A stretch of DNA of 32,086 nucleotides, taken from positions 1 through 32,086 of the forward strand of contig JBKCOM010000043.1 of assembly GCA_046309775.1 (NCBI GenBank), read 5' to 3'. A program made the position numbers and the translations under genes. The notes below the pieces were generated by a model. That model had not been told where the DNA came from, searched no databases, and worked only from the letters and a program-made list of their open reading frames with translations. Positions 14,218-23,050 of this stretch are shown piece by piece. Position 1 is the stretch's first letter, and the number at the start of each line of letters is the position of its first letter. This DNA comes from JAIXWP01 sp046309775. Its GTDB lineage: Bacteria; Bacteroidota; Bacteroidia; Flavobacteriales_D; Sanyastnellaceae.

Positions 14218-17200
14218 TTACTTTTTCTTAGGCATCATACTATCATCGAACTCCATGATTTGAGGTTGAGGAGTGGGAGTCCTTCGACCTGCCGGCATCT
14301 GTTGTTCCAACCCAAATTTTTCCATCAACTCATCCACTTGTTTGCGCATGATTTGAACATCAGTATCATTCGGGAAATAGTCTTCTGCCTGACCGACCAT
14401 GATGGCATTGAGGCGAAGTCTCATTTCCACATCGCGTGACATTACTCCTTGACGAGCATCATCAAGTGAAGAATAGAAGTCAATTTCTTGAAGGTTCAAC
14501 TCATACATTCTCTTGGCAAGGTTTAAACCTTTCACAGAATCTCCTGCCTCGTAGTACAAGTCGCTCAGCGTCCACATAATTTGAGGTTGATCATAAGGAA
14601 CCGTTTTTTCGGGCATCACCGCAATACACTTGTCGAGCACTTCTACTGCCTCTTTCATTTTACCCTCTTGGATTAATGCCTCTGCAAGGTGTGAGAATTG
14701 GAGACGCAAATTACTTGTCATGCGTCTATTATTTTCATCCATATAGATGTCTTTGGTATCCATATTTCCCCATTGGAATTTGGACATCATATTGTTGTAC
14801 ATCACATCTGTTCTCACTCCACCTTCTAGATTCGGATTGCTTGTTTGTTTGTGCAATATTGGTGTCAAACGATAAGCAAGTCCTTCAAGCTGGAAGTATC
14901 TTTCAAGTCCCATGTATGCTTCACCACCCGTAGTAACGGCGAAATAAACCGGGCGGCTCCAATCCATATTATTCAATAAATCCAATACAAGAAGCTGTGA
15001 CTTTGTGATATAAGAACGAGGCTCACCGCGCTCGTCCACAATGCCCCATTTGATTTCAGTAACAAGAGAATCGCCTTCTTTGACAAATGGTCTGAACTGC
15101 TCCACAGCAGCCGAATCCACTTTTAGACTGAAGAGATAACTTGGAAGATAGTGCACATTGCGATCGCCATTTTTAATCACATTCGCATCGTTTGAGGTAA
15201 ATGCAATCGCCTCACTTATTGGCATAAAACCAGTGGTCTTTCCATAAGGGTCAAGGAACAATACATCACGAGTACCTTGTCTGTATTTGCTCTCTGGCAT
15301 TTTGAATGGTACAGGGGCACTTTCATATGCGCGACGTTTCATCTGATCGATATACCAATCGGTATTGAGAAGTGAAAGGTTCACTACACGCACATCTGTT
15401 CTAATGCCCTCTACTTCTTGTGCGTACCACAGCGGGAAGGTATCATTGTCACCATTGGTGAAGATGATTGCATTCGGCTGAAGAGACTCGAGATAATTGA
15501 TGGCCATCGCAATACCTGTGCGGCGTTCTGCGCGATTGTGATCATCCCAACCATCAGCAGCCATCAGGTATGGCGCGGGCAAGCTGAGCACAAGAGCTAC
15601 CAATGCCTTCACTGTAGTTTCTCCCTTCATGAAGGTATTCAATGCAGTGGCTATGGCAAAGAGTACGGTGGCAATAAGAGACATTATCATAAGCGATAGA
15701 CTGAAGCCCTTTCCATCACCGCTAACTGCACTTTCCAAACCATACAACAAAACAGAACCTCCCACTGTCATCGCAGCGAGCATACCGAGTTGTTTGAATG
15801 TCATGTTGGTTGCCGCGTAGTAAAGCGCATACACTCCCAATCCAATCCAAATGGCGAAGGCGTAGAAACTACCTGAATACGCATAATCGCGTTCTCTTGG
15901 TTGAAGCGGAGTTTGATTGAGGTAAACCACAATTGCCAAACCTGTCAACAAGAAAAGCAAGCCAACGACACTAAAGTCTCTTGGGTGGCGCAAAAGCTGG
16001 AAGACCAAACCAATGGCTCCAAGAATCAATGGGAAGAAAAAGAATTTATTCGTGCCTCTGTTTTCCTTTTCAATTTCGGGCAACATTTGTCTATTACCCA
16101 ATCGTTCTTCGTCTACGATGTCGAAGCCAGAAATCCAGTTTCCGTCTAAGAAATCACCGTGACCTTGGGTATCATCTTGTTTGCCAGCAAAGTTCCACAT
16201 GAAGTAGCGCCAGTACATCCAATTGATTTGATAAGAAAAGAAATAGCGCATGTCCTCTCCTTTTGTAGGGAGCAACTCGGCATATTTCTTATCCAGCGCA
16301 CGCATCAAAGAATTAAAATCTTGCTGCGTCTCCACGCGATTCAACTGATATTCCAAACGTTGAACGTATTGTTCATCATTTGTGACCTTAGTTCTGCCTG
16401 AAGGTGAATTCCAGTTTTTATAATTCGACCACTCCTTGTATTGTGCAATGTGGCTGCCTTGGCTGGAGTACATGCGAGGGAAAATCGAACTGAATTCAGG
16501 GCGGTAGTTCACCACGCTTTCTTTCTTTTCGCCGCTCTCGATGTATTCTTCAACCAGCTTCAATTTTTGAGTAGGATTATCCTTGATATACTTTTCAGCT
16601 TCGAAGCGATCTCTTGAGCTCAGGACAAGACGATTCGTAGTACGATCTTCGCGAACGCTGTAAGATTTAACCCACACATCAGCACCGTCTATATACGGGT
16701 CTAGTTTATCTTCAGGTGTATTAAAATATTGACCATAGAGAAGCGGGCGGTCGCCATATTGTTCACGATTGAGGTATGACAACAAGGCGAAAATATTCTC
16801 AGGATTGTTTTCATCCATTGGTGTGTTGGCATGCGAGCGCACCACAATCGTAGCAAATGTGGTGTAGCCAATAATGGCCACCATAATTCCCACGATAAGC
16901 GTGTTGGCCACTACCATACCTCTTTTGTGCGTGATGTAAATGCCGAGAGCTATTGCAGAAATAAGGAATAGAGCATAGAAAATTACCCCAGAGTTGAAAG
17001 GCATTCCGAAGCTATTCACGAAAACCCTTTCAAAGAAGCCTGCGAGTTTTACAGCATAAATAATAATTCCCACTTGAATCAAGCCCAACAGCGCAAGCGA
17101 GATTAAACCAGTTATGATAACTCCTTTCCAAGAGAATTGATATTTCTTGAAGTAATAAACAAATGCAATTGCAGGAATCGCGAGGAGGTTCAATAAGTGA

Positions 17201-17760
17201 ACACCTATAGACAATCCCATGAGATATGCGATAAGAATAATCCAACGCAAAGAGCCCGACTCATCCACTACGGATTCCCATTTCAAAATGGCCCAGAATA
17301 CAATTGCGGTAAACAATGAAGACATTGCATAAACCTCTCCTTCTACAGCCGAGAACCAAAATGAATCGCTAAATGTGTATGCCAATCCGCCAACAACACC
17401 ACTTGAAATAACTGCAATAGTGCGTGCAGTATTTAAAGGACCGTTGAGGTCGGCGATTTTCTTGGCCATGTGTGTGATTGACCAATGTAAAAACATAATC
17501 GTAGCCGCTGACGCAATAGCAGATAGCATATTGATCATGAAGGGCACGTTTTCTGGCTCCACAAAAGCGGAGAATAGACGAGCAATCATCATAAAGAGCG
17601 GCGCTCCAGGAGGGTGACCTACCTCTAATTTATAGGCAGAGGCAATGAACTCACCACAATCCCAAAAGGGCATTGTAGGCTCCAAGGTTAGATAATAAAC
17701 GATCGCTGAAACTAAAAATAGAATCCAGCCTGTAATAATATTTAGCTTTTGATATGACAT
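14218..17760 (-). CDS. DUF2723 membrane glycosyltransferase-like protein with C-terminal TPR region
   Basis: Large membrane protein of 1180 residues, a DUF2723 (CAZy GT117-like) protein of the GT-C type, thought to attach sugars to exported proteins in Bacteroidota. The N-terminal half is multi-spanning; the first loop holds the family signature PFWDCGEFIASAYKLEVGHPPGAP (about residues 31-54; the acidic DCGEF is the likely catalytic segment). Further helices run to about residue 720, followed by a soluble part with the conserved NGDNDTFPLWYAQEVEGI (about 766-783). The tail (about 1010-1090) contains TPR-like helices (LAEALIQEGKMKEAVEVLDKCI; LSDLYYEAGDSVKGLNLAKRM). Length is normal for the family. 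Its TATCTTCG promoter element lies 25 bases before the start. First gene of the run with terC and pdeM. Confidence 0.93.
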   Translation of the reverse strand: MSYQKLNIITGWILFLVSAIVYYLTLEPTMPFWDCGEFIASAYKLEVGHPPGAPLFMMIARLFSAFVEPENVPFMINMLSAIASAATIMFLHWSITHMAKKIADLNGPLNTARTIAVISSGVVGGLAYTFSDSFWFSAVEGEVYAMSSLFTAIVFWAILKWESVVDESGSLRWIILIAYLMGLSIGVHLLNLLAIPAIAFVYYFKKYQFSWKGVIITGLISLALLGLIQVGIIIYAVKLAGFFERVFVNSFGMPFNSGVIFYALFLISAIALGIYITHKRGMVVANTLIVGIMVAIIGYTTFATIVVRSHANTPMDENNPENIFALLSYLNREQYGDRPLLYGQYFNTPEDKLDPYIDGADVWVKSYSVREDRTTNRLVLSSRDRFEAEKYIKDNPTQKLKLVEEYIESGEKKESVVNYRPEFSSIFPRMYSSQGSHIAQYKEWSNYKNWNSPSGRTKVTNDEQYVQRLEYQLNRVETQQDFNSLMRALDKKYAELLPTKGEDMRYFFSYQINWMYWRYFMWNFAGKQDDTQGHGDFLDGNWISGFDIVDEERLGNRQMLPEIEKENRGTNKFFFFPLILGAIGLVFQLLRHPRDFSVVGLLFLLTGLAIVVYLNQTPLQPRERDYAYSGSFYAFAIWIGLGVYALYYAATNMTFKQLGMLAAMTVGGSVLLYGLESAVSGDGKGFSLSLMIMSLIATVLFAIATALNTFMKGETTVKALVALVLSLPAPYLMAADGWDDHNRAERRTGIAMAINYLESLQPNAIIFTNGDNDTFPLWYAQEVEGIRTDVRVVNLSLLNTDWYIDQMKRRAYESAPVPFKMPESKYRQGTRDVLFLDPYGKTTGFMPISEAIAFTSNDANVIKNGDRNVHYLPSYLFSLKVDSAAVEQFRPFVKEGDSLVTEIKWGIVDERGEPRSYITKSQLLVLDLLNNMDWSRPVYFAVTTGGEAYMGLERYFQLEGLAYRLTPILHKQTSNPNLEGGVRTDVMYNNMMSKFQWGNMDTKDIYMDENNRRMTSNLRLQFSHLAEALIQEGKMKEAVEVLDKCIAVMPEKTVPYDQPQIMWTLSDLYYEAGDSVKGLNLAKRMYELNLQEIDFYSSLDDARQGVMSRDVEMRLRLNAIMVGQAEDYFPNDTDVQIMRKQVDELMEKFGLEQQMPAGRRTPTPQPQIMEFDDSMMPKKK

Positions 17761-17784
17761 ACTAACGGTTTAGTAGAACGGGGG

Positions 17785-17792
17785 CGAAGATA
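17785..17792 (-). promoter_or_regulatory. -7 element (TATCTTCG) for the DUF2723 gene
   Basis: TATCTTCG on the minus strand, 24 bases before the start codon. The area where -33 is expected overlaps an inverted repeat at 17802-17822 and has no correctly spaced TTTG. Confidence 0.4.
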
Positions 17793-17801
17793 ACCTTTCC
17801 A

Positions 17802-17822
17802 TTTGATGTTTTTAGCATCAAA
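17802..17822. repeat. 7-bp inverted repeat between PKD gene and DUF2723 gene
   Basis: TTTGATG (17802-17808) and CATCAAA (17816-17822) flank a 7-base loop, 30 bases behind the stop of the PKD gene. It could be a weak terminator for that gene or an operator at the DUF2723 promoter; no T-run follows on the minus strand. Confidence 0.4.
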
Positions 17823-17852
17823 CACCTATCTTATTAACGGGAATTAACCAAA

Positions 17853-19823
17853 TTAATGAATTTGAATTAGTCTTCTGTCTGTGCGGCTTTTGGAGGACAT
17901 TATGAGTAAATATGTCCCCTTTTCCAAATTCCTGCAATCCAATAACATGTGTTTGGAGAAGATTCGTTGTTTTATGACCTCTCTGCCATCCATTGTGAAT
18001 AATGAAACTTGAGCACTCTCCCAGTCCCGTCCCACCTCGATATGAAGGTCGTCATTCGTAGGAATAGGGAAAACTTTCCAATCCGTGGAAAACTCATGCA
18101 CCCCTACCACATTGATATTCATACATTCCGTATTGGAGCAACCAAAACTGGTGGTGATATTGAGGCATACATTATAGACTCCGGATTCCAAGAATACATG
18201 GGTTGGATTGGCTTCTAAACTGGTGCTACCATCACCAAAAGTCCAAGCGTAACTGGGAAATCCATTAAAAACACTTGTATTTTCAAAGGTAAAACTACCG
18301 TCTTCGTTTGGAACAATATTGAATGAGGGCGCACAAAACGGAAGTGGGCCTACGGAGCATTTTGAAAAATAAGAAAAGTGAAATACGCGTCCCCCGTCGC
18401 AAGCCTCGTCCCAACCTATGAGCTCCAATCCTACCCCACCAAAAACATTCACCGCAGACCAGTTGATTTCCGCGTTGGGATCGCAAATTATAAGGTCATA
18501 GCAAGCTGAGTCGATGCATACCATTCTATCAAAACTTTGATCCAGATTGCTGTATAGAATAAAACCAGCATCAACCTCCACTCCGGAATTCGCATCAACT
18601 AATTGGTAATTTAAAAATAATGGTCCGCCCTCCGAAAGATTTGAATCAATTCCGAAATTGATGGGACTGCATTCTGAGACATCATCTACGGTGATGGTGA
18701 TGCAGCCTTGAACTGCACCCGAACACATCGGATCAGAGATGCTGCCACAAACTTCGTAAACACCGGGCGCATCAAAATGGTGGATTACGACCCACGTTGC
18801 CGCGACAGAGGCACCGTCGCCAAATGTCCAAAACATGGGATAAACCTCTGGGAGTCCAAAAGCAGTGAATTCATAAGAGCCGTTTCCCAAATCAATCACA
18901 TCGATCTCTAGAGAGCACATGGGATAAATGCAAGAGTTGACATTTACGTTTTTACAAATCACATTGCTCGTTTCACAATCCGCACTTGTCACATCCGCGC
19001 ATACTTCATGCGGTCCGGATATGTCGAATGTGTAAGCGAGATGTTGATCATTATCACTCAAAACATTACCGTCGATGCTCCAAATAACATTGCTAACATT
19101 CGGCTCATCGATGTAGAAAATATAATTTCCGCAAATGCCTGTATGAATTATTTCCTGAGGACAGTTTTCATTGAACCATTCGGAGACCACAAGCATTTCG
19201 CACGATTCAGACTGACAAGTGATAACTCCATTTTGACTCGTTTGGAGTTGGAGACAAACTTCAAAAGCACCATTTTCAAAAAAAGAAAATTCTGGATTTG
19301 AAAGTTCGGAAGTTCCCATATCATCGAATGACCAGGAAAAAGAAACATCCTGAAAATCTTCGAAAGTACTTTCATTTATAAAAGAAAAAGTCGAAACATC
19401 AAAATCGCTTAACACCGGTGTGAATGCAGCATTGCATTCGGTAATGAGAATATCGCTGCAGAAGGGAAAATTGAAAATGGACGAGCCATAAGATAAAGTT
19501 GACGTAGGAGCAAATGCTGTATTTTCAGAGTTCGAAATACCACCATAAAAAAAGGCCTCGGAAGAGTTCGCATTTCCTATGACTCGCAAGGTATAACAAC
19601 CCGGCTCGATGCAGACCTCAGCAGATTGAAAAGTTGTCTGATCATCAAAGTTCATTTGTCCTTGAAAAACGACCACATTATTTGCATCGCGCACTTGCCA
19701 AGTCACGAATGAAGCACCACCCGAAGCGACATCAGAAAACACGTTGACAAAAGCAGGGTCGCACTGAGCGAAAGACATCAGTGATGCGATAGAGAATACT
19801 ATGGAGAGAAAATTCTTGATCAC
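17853..19823 (-). CDS. Secreted PKD-domain protein with T9SS sorting domain
   Basis: Secreted protein of 656 residues. I place the start at GTG 19823, because it gives a clean signal peptide (IKNFLSIVFSIASLMSFAQ before CDPAF) and begins 7 bases after the nbaC stop; the longer in-frame ATG at 19937 would overlap nbaC by over 100 bases and puts non-signal sequence in front. Four PKD-type beta domains are visible (about residues 159-190, 244-280, 329-362 and 524-565; cores FSWSFDD, VIWSIDG, FWTFGDG, YAWTFGDG). The C-terminal about 70 residues (VFPIPTNDDLHIEV ... GTYLLIM ... RRLIQIH) are a type A T9SS sorting domain. Likely surface-bound or released; a binding or adhesive role is inferred. Many Cys residues suggest disulfides. 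Confidence 0.88.
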   Translation of the reverse strand: MIKNFLSIVFSIASLMSFAQCDPAFVNVFSDVASGGASFVTWQVRDANNVVVFQGQMNFDDQTTFQSAEVCIEPGCYTLRVIGNANSSEAFFYGGISNSENTAFAPTSTLSYGSSIFNFPFCSDILITECNAAFTPVLSDFDVSTFSFINESTFEDFQDVSFSWSFDDMGTSELSNPEFSFFENGAFEVCLQLQTSQNGVITCQSESCEMLVVSEWFNENCPQEIIHTGICGNYIFYIDEPNVSNVIWSIDGNVLSDNDQHLAYTFDISGPHEVCADVTSADCETSNVICKNVNVNSCIYPMCSLEIDVIDLGNGSYEFTAFGLPEVYPMFWTFGDGASVAATWVVIHHFDAPGVYEVCGSISDPMCSGAVQGCITITVDDVSECSPINFGIDSNLSEGGPLFLNYQLVDANSGVEVDAGFILYSNLDQSFDRMVCIDSACYDLIICDPNAEINWSAVNVFGGVGLELIGWDEACDGGRVFHFSYFSKCSVGPLPFCAPSFNIVPNEDGSFTFENTSVFNGFPSYAWTFGDGSTSLEANPTHVFLESGVYNVCLNITTSFGCSNTECMNINVVGVHEFSTDWKVFPIPTNDDLHIEVGRDWESAQVSLFTMDGREVIKQRIFSKHMLLDCRNLEKGTYLLIMSSKSRTDRRLIQIH

Positions 19824-19830
19824 TGCTTTC

Positions 19831-20361
19831 TTAAACGAATCGAGGATCAGCTTGCATAACAGTACCGCACTTTTTACATGTTCGAAGATCTTCATTGGTA
19901 TAAAAATCTTTGAACCTTGGCAGAAAATCCTTTTCAATATTTTCTAAAACGAAATAAGTATCGTGCAGCTTGTTGTTGCAATTGTCGCAAAACCAAAGAA
20001 GACCATCTTTCATTTCACGGTCTGCTCTTTTCACTTCGATTACCAAACCCACTGTGTTTTCGCCACGTTGTGGTTGATGAGGCACGCCAGCAGGGAGCAA
20101 GAACATTTCACCAGCTCTGATGGGTACATCCACGGCTTGGCCATCCTCTTGAATTCTAACATTGATATCACCTTCTATTTGATAAAACAGCTCTTCTGTT
20201 TCGTTGTAGTGATAATCCTTTCGCGCATTTGGGCCACCTACAATCATAACGATATAATCGCCCGCTTCTTTATATAGGTTTTTGTTACCTACTGGTGGTT
20301 TTAACAAATCTCGATTCTCTTGTATCCAACCCTGTAGATTGAAAGGTCTGCGTATCGCCAT
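19831..20361 (-). CDS. nbaC: 3-hydroxyanthranilate 3,4-dioxygenase
   Basis: Cupin-fold iron dioxygenase of 176 residues that opens the ring of 3-hydroxyanthranilate, giving the precursor of quinolinate in the kynurenine route to NAD or in tryptophan breakdown. Iron ligands His51, Glu57 and His95 and substrate arginines Arg47 and Arg99 are all present. The bacterial-type second, rubredoxin-like metal site is complete: Cys125/Cys128 (FCDNC) and Cys162/Cys165 (CKKC). Length is normal. No other kynurenine-pathway gene is next to it, so it is an isolated member; it sits 64 bases behind pcrB and 7 bases before the PKD gene in the same direction. Confidence 0.96.
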   Translation of the reverse strand: MAIRRPFNLQGWIQENRDLLKPPVGNKNLYKEAGDYIVMIVGGPNARKDYHYNETEELFYQIEGDINVRIQEDGQAVDVPIRAGEMFLLPAGVPHQPQRGENTVGLVIEVKRADREMKDGLLWFCDNCNNKLHDTYFVLENIEKDFLPRFKDFYTNEDLRTCKKCGTVMQADPRFV

Positions 20362-20425
20362 GTGTTTGGTTTTTTTGAGAGTGTGAAAATAATGCTATAA
20401 AATCTAATCTACCAACTGATGCTTA

Positions 20426-21175
20426 TCACTGTTTGGATTGAGATTTAATTTCATTGAAAGTGAAAAGAAGTTCGGGTTCGTTTTCGACCGCTGTACCAAC
20501 TACTACGATGTCAGCACCCGCGTTATAAGCGGCAGCGGCATCTTCTTCGGTTCGAATACCACCTCCGACAATAATTGGCAGGGACACAGTTGAAGCGACT
20601 TTTTTTATCATTGCCCTGCTAATGGGCTGTTCGGCTCCGCTACCACCGTCTAGGTATATCAGCTTCATCCCTATGTACTCACCAGCTAAAGCCGTAGCAG
20701 CGGCAATATCGGGCTTGTTGTATGGAATAGGAAGAGTATGACTCATATATGAAGCAGTGGTCTGCCTTCCGCAATCGACAAGCATATAACCTGTAGAAAT
20801 AACCTCGAGTTGCGTCGTCTTTAATATAGGTGCTGCATGCACATGCTGACCAATCAACAAGTCGGGGTTGCGACCAGAAATTAGCGATAGAAAAAGCAGC
20901 GCATCAGCGTGATTTGAAATTTGATTCCAATTGCCGGGGAAGAGCACGACCGGGACGGACAAATGCTCTTTTAAAGTCTTCACAACTTCGTCCATTTGAT
21001 TGTTGGTAAGAAGGCTGCCCCCTACAAATACAAAATCGGTATGGCTATGACGAATCAGTTGAATCCACTTTTCCAAATGCGCATCACCCTTTATTTTATC
21101 AGGATCTATGAGCAATGTGAGCATTTTCCTGCCGCTTTGCTTCGCTTCCAAAATCAGAGAGTGGACTTGTTTCAT
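20426..21175 (-). CDS. pcrB: Geranylgeranylglyceryl/heptaprenylglyceryl phosphate synthase (PcrB-like)
   Basis: TIM-barrel prenyltransferase of 249 residues that joins a polyprenyl diphosphate to sn-glycerol-1-phosphate, forming an ether bond. Family motifs are LIDPDK (22-27), FVGGS, VLFPGNW, LIYLDGGSGAEQPIS, VGGGIRTEEDA and ADIVVVGTAVEN, the last three binding the phosphate. The Bacteroidota members belong to the group whose chain length is often geranylgeranyl; the product here cannot be predicted precisely. A -7 element TATTTTTG lies only a few bases before the ATG, which implies a very short or absent leader. Divergent from ftsZ. Confidence 0.93.
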   Translation of the reverse strand: MKQVHSLILEAKQSGRKMLTLLIDPDKIKGDAHLEKWIQLIRHSHTDFVFVGGSLLTNNQMDEVVKTLKEHLSVPVVLFPGNWNQISNHADALLFLSLISGRNPDLLIGQHVHAAPILKTTQLEVISTGYMLVDCGRQTTASYMSHTLPIPYNKPDIAAATALAGEYIGMKLIYLDGGSGAEQPISRAMIKKVASTVSLPIIVGGGIRTEEDAAAAYNAGADIVVVGTAVENEPELLFTFNEIKSQSKQ

Positions 21176-21179
21176 TTCT

Positions 21180-21187
21180 CAAAAATA
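21180..21187 (-). promoter_or_regulatory. -7 element for pcrB
   Basis: TATTTTTG on the minus strand matches TAnnTTTG and ends 4 bases before the start codon, so the transcript would be leaderless or nearly so. No clear -33 element. Confidence 0.4.
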
Positions 21188-21372
21188 GCACAAACGGAGA
21201 ACAGAAAAAAACGGTGTAAAAAAGTCGGATTTACTAACATTGGGTGGTTGACTCTTTTATGAAAATCTTCTTATGACTCACTCAAAATGATAGTTTCTTA
21301 GACCATTCAAAGTACTGGCCCAATCACAAGAGGCAGTGCATTGATTTACAAGTACAAATCATAAGAAGACCC

Positions 21373-22992
21373 ATGGAAAATTCTTTGAGATTCGAATTAC
21401 CGAAGGAAAATTCCTCCATCATCAAAGTAATTGGTGTTGGTGGCGGCGGTTCCAATGCCGTAAATTACATGTATGAACAAGGTATTACAGGCGTTGACTT
21501 CATCGTTTGCAACACCGATGCTCAGGCTTTGGACAAGAGTCATGTGCCTACTAAAATCCAATTGGGTTCTACACTCACTGAAGGCCGCGGTGCTGGTTCA
21601 ATTCCTGAAGTAGGTAAGAATGCAGCCATTGAAAGTCTTGACGAGGTGAAAGCTTTGCTCTCGACAAACACTAACATGGTGTTTATCACAGCAGGTATGG
21701 GCGGTGGCACTGGAACAGGTGCAGCTCCCGTAATCGCTAAGATTGCCAAAGACATGGGCATTCTCACAGTTGGTATCGTAACGGTGCCTTTCGTTTTCGA
21801 AGGTCGCAAGCGCACTATGCAAGCCGATTCAGGTTTGAAAGAAATGCGCGATGCCGTGGACACTTTGCTCATTATCCGCAATGACAAGTTGCGCGAACTA
21901 TACGGAAACCTATCCCTCAAGCAGGCATTCAGCCACGCTGATGAGGTATTGTGCACGGCTGCAAAAGGAATCGCTGAGGTGATTACACTTACAGGTACTG
22001 TAAACGTTGACATGAACGACGTGAAGACGGTAATGAAAGATAGCGGCTATGCGATCATGGGTAGCGGTCGCGCTTCTGGAGAAGGTCGCGCTCTCAGAGC
22101 AATTCACACTGCTCTTGAATCGCCTCTTCTCAATGATAATGATATTCATGGAGCTAACTTCGTACTTCTCAATATCACTTATGGAACAGACGAGCTCCTC
22201 ATGGATGAGGTTTCTGAAATTACAGATTACATCCAAGAACAAGCTGGTATGAATGCCGAAGTGATCTGGGGTTACGGCAACGACTCAAGCCTTGGTGATG
22301 AAGTTTGTGTCACAGTCATTGCTACAGGTTTCCAAGGAAAATCAGTAGATACATTGCTCGACTCTTCAAATAGCGAGCCTGTGAAGCACGTCCTTGATAA
22401 GCCAGTACTCGACACACCAAATGTGACAGAGGTAGTAAATAAAGTAAGCAAGCCTACAGAAGAACCAGCTGCTCCCGTAAATACAAAGAACGAGGAGCCC
22501 TTCATCAAGGTGCATCACCTCAATGAAGAAACAAAGCCTGTTCAGCCGCTACTTTTTAATAATGACGAGCTGCCTGAGCTTTCTACTATGAAACTCAAAA
22601 GCGAAGAACCAAAGCCAGAAGAAAAGCCTCTCGCTTTCAACTTTAAGCCAGAGTTCAACAACTCAGTAGATAGCAAGCCTACGGATACTATCGCTCACAA
22701 AGAAAGCGTGCAAGTATCTGATCGTCCGAATAGAACTGAACTCATGGCGCGCAATAAAGACCGCGAAATGAAAATCCGCGAGTTTACCCTCAAGTTGAAA
22801 ACTCCAAGCGGACTATCTGAAATGGAAAATGAGCCTGCTTATTTGAGAAGAAAAGTATCATTGGACAGCGTACAACACAGTCACGAGAGCAGCATGTCTC
22901 GCTTCACCTTGAGCGAAAGCACAGATGAAAATGGCGAAAAGAGAACTGAACTTCGCGACAACAATACTTTTTTAGACGATAACGTCGATTGA
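21373..22992 (+). CDS. ftsZ: Cell division protein FtsZ
   Basis: Tubulin-like GTPase of 539 residues that forms the division ring. The nucleotide site shows GVGGGGSNAVNYM (21-33), the tubulin signature GMGGGTGTG (108-116) and NTDAQAL; the T7-loop segment NVDMNDVKTVM for catalysis across the subunit contact is present. After the core (about residue 325) comes a long, acidic and Pro/Lys-rich linker of about 180 residues, typical of Bacteroidota FtsZ, ending in a NNTFLDDNVD tail where the FtsA-binding peptide normally lies. The usual upstream partners ftsQ and ftsA are absent: the upstream neighbour is the divergent pcrB. The 197-base gap upstream shows no convincing promoter. A GC-rich terminator follows the stop. 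Confidence 0.97.
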   Translation: MENSLRFELPKENSSIIKVIGVGGGGSNAVNYMYEQGITGVDFIVCNTDAQALDKSHVPTKIQLGSTLTEGRGAGSIPEVGKNAAIESLDEVKALLSTNTNMVFITAGMGGGTGTGAAPVIAKIAKDMGILTVGIVTVPFVFEGRKRTMQADSGLKEMRDAVDTLLIIRNDKLRELYGNLSLKQAFSHADEVLCTAAKGIAEVITLTGTVNVDMNDVKTVMKDSGYAIMGSGRASGEGRALRAIHTALESPLLNDNDIHGANFVLLNITYGTDELLMDEVSEITDYIQEQAGMNAEVIWGYGNDSSLGDEVCVTVIATGFQGKSVDTLLDSSNSEPVKHVLDKPVLDTPNVTEVVNKVSKPTEEPAAPVNTKNEEPFIKVHHLNEETKPVQPLLFNNDELPELSTMKLKSEEPKPEEKPLAFNFKPEFNNSVDSKPTDTIAHKESVQVSDRPNRTELMARNKDREMKIREFTLKLKTPSGLSEMENEPAYLRRKVSLDSVQHSHESSMSRFTLSESTDENGEKRTELRDNNTFLDDNVD

Positions 22993-23016
22993 TTCGAAAC
23001 CTGCAAAATTTTCGAA

Positions 23017-23050
23017 TAAAAGCCGGGACACTCTGCCCCGGTTTTTTTTT
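23017..23050 (+). terminator. Intrinsic terminator of ftsZ
   Basis: CCGGG (23023-23027) pairs with CCCGG (23037-23041), extended by AAAA/TTTT with one bulged G, and is followed by nine T (23042-23050). Its end overlaps the stop codon of the convergent DUF72 gene. Confidence 0.85.

Noticed and set aside
19823..19937. Longer N-terminus of the PKD protein from ATG 19937
   Set aside because: It overlaps the nbaC gene and places non-signal residues before a good signal peptide that begins at GTG 19823.
21540..22013. Antisense frame of 157 codons in ftsZ
   Set aside because: Shadow of the FtsZ GTPase core; low-complexity composition and no family match.
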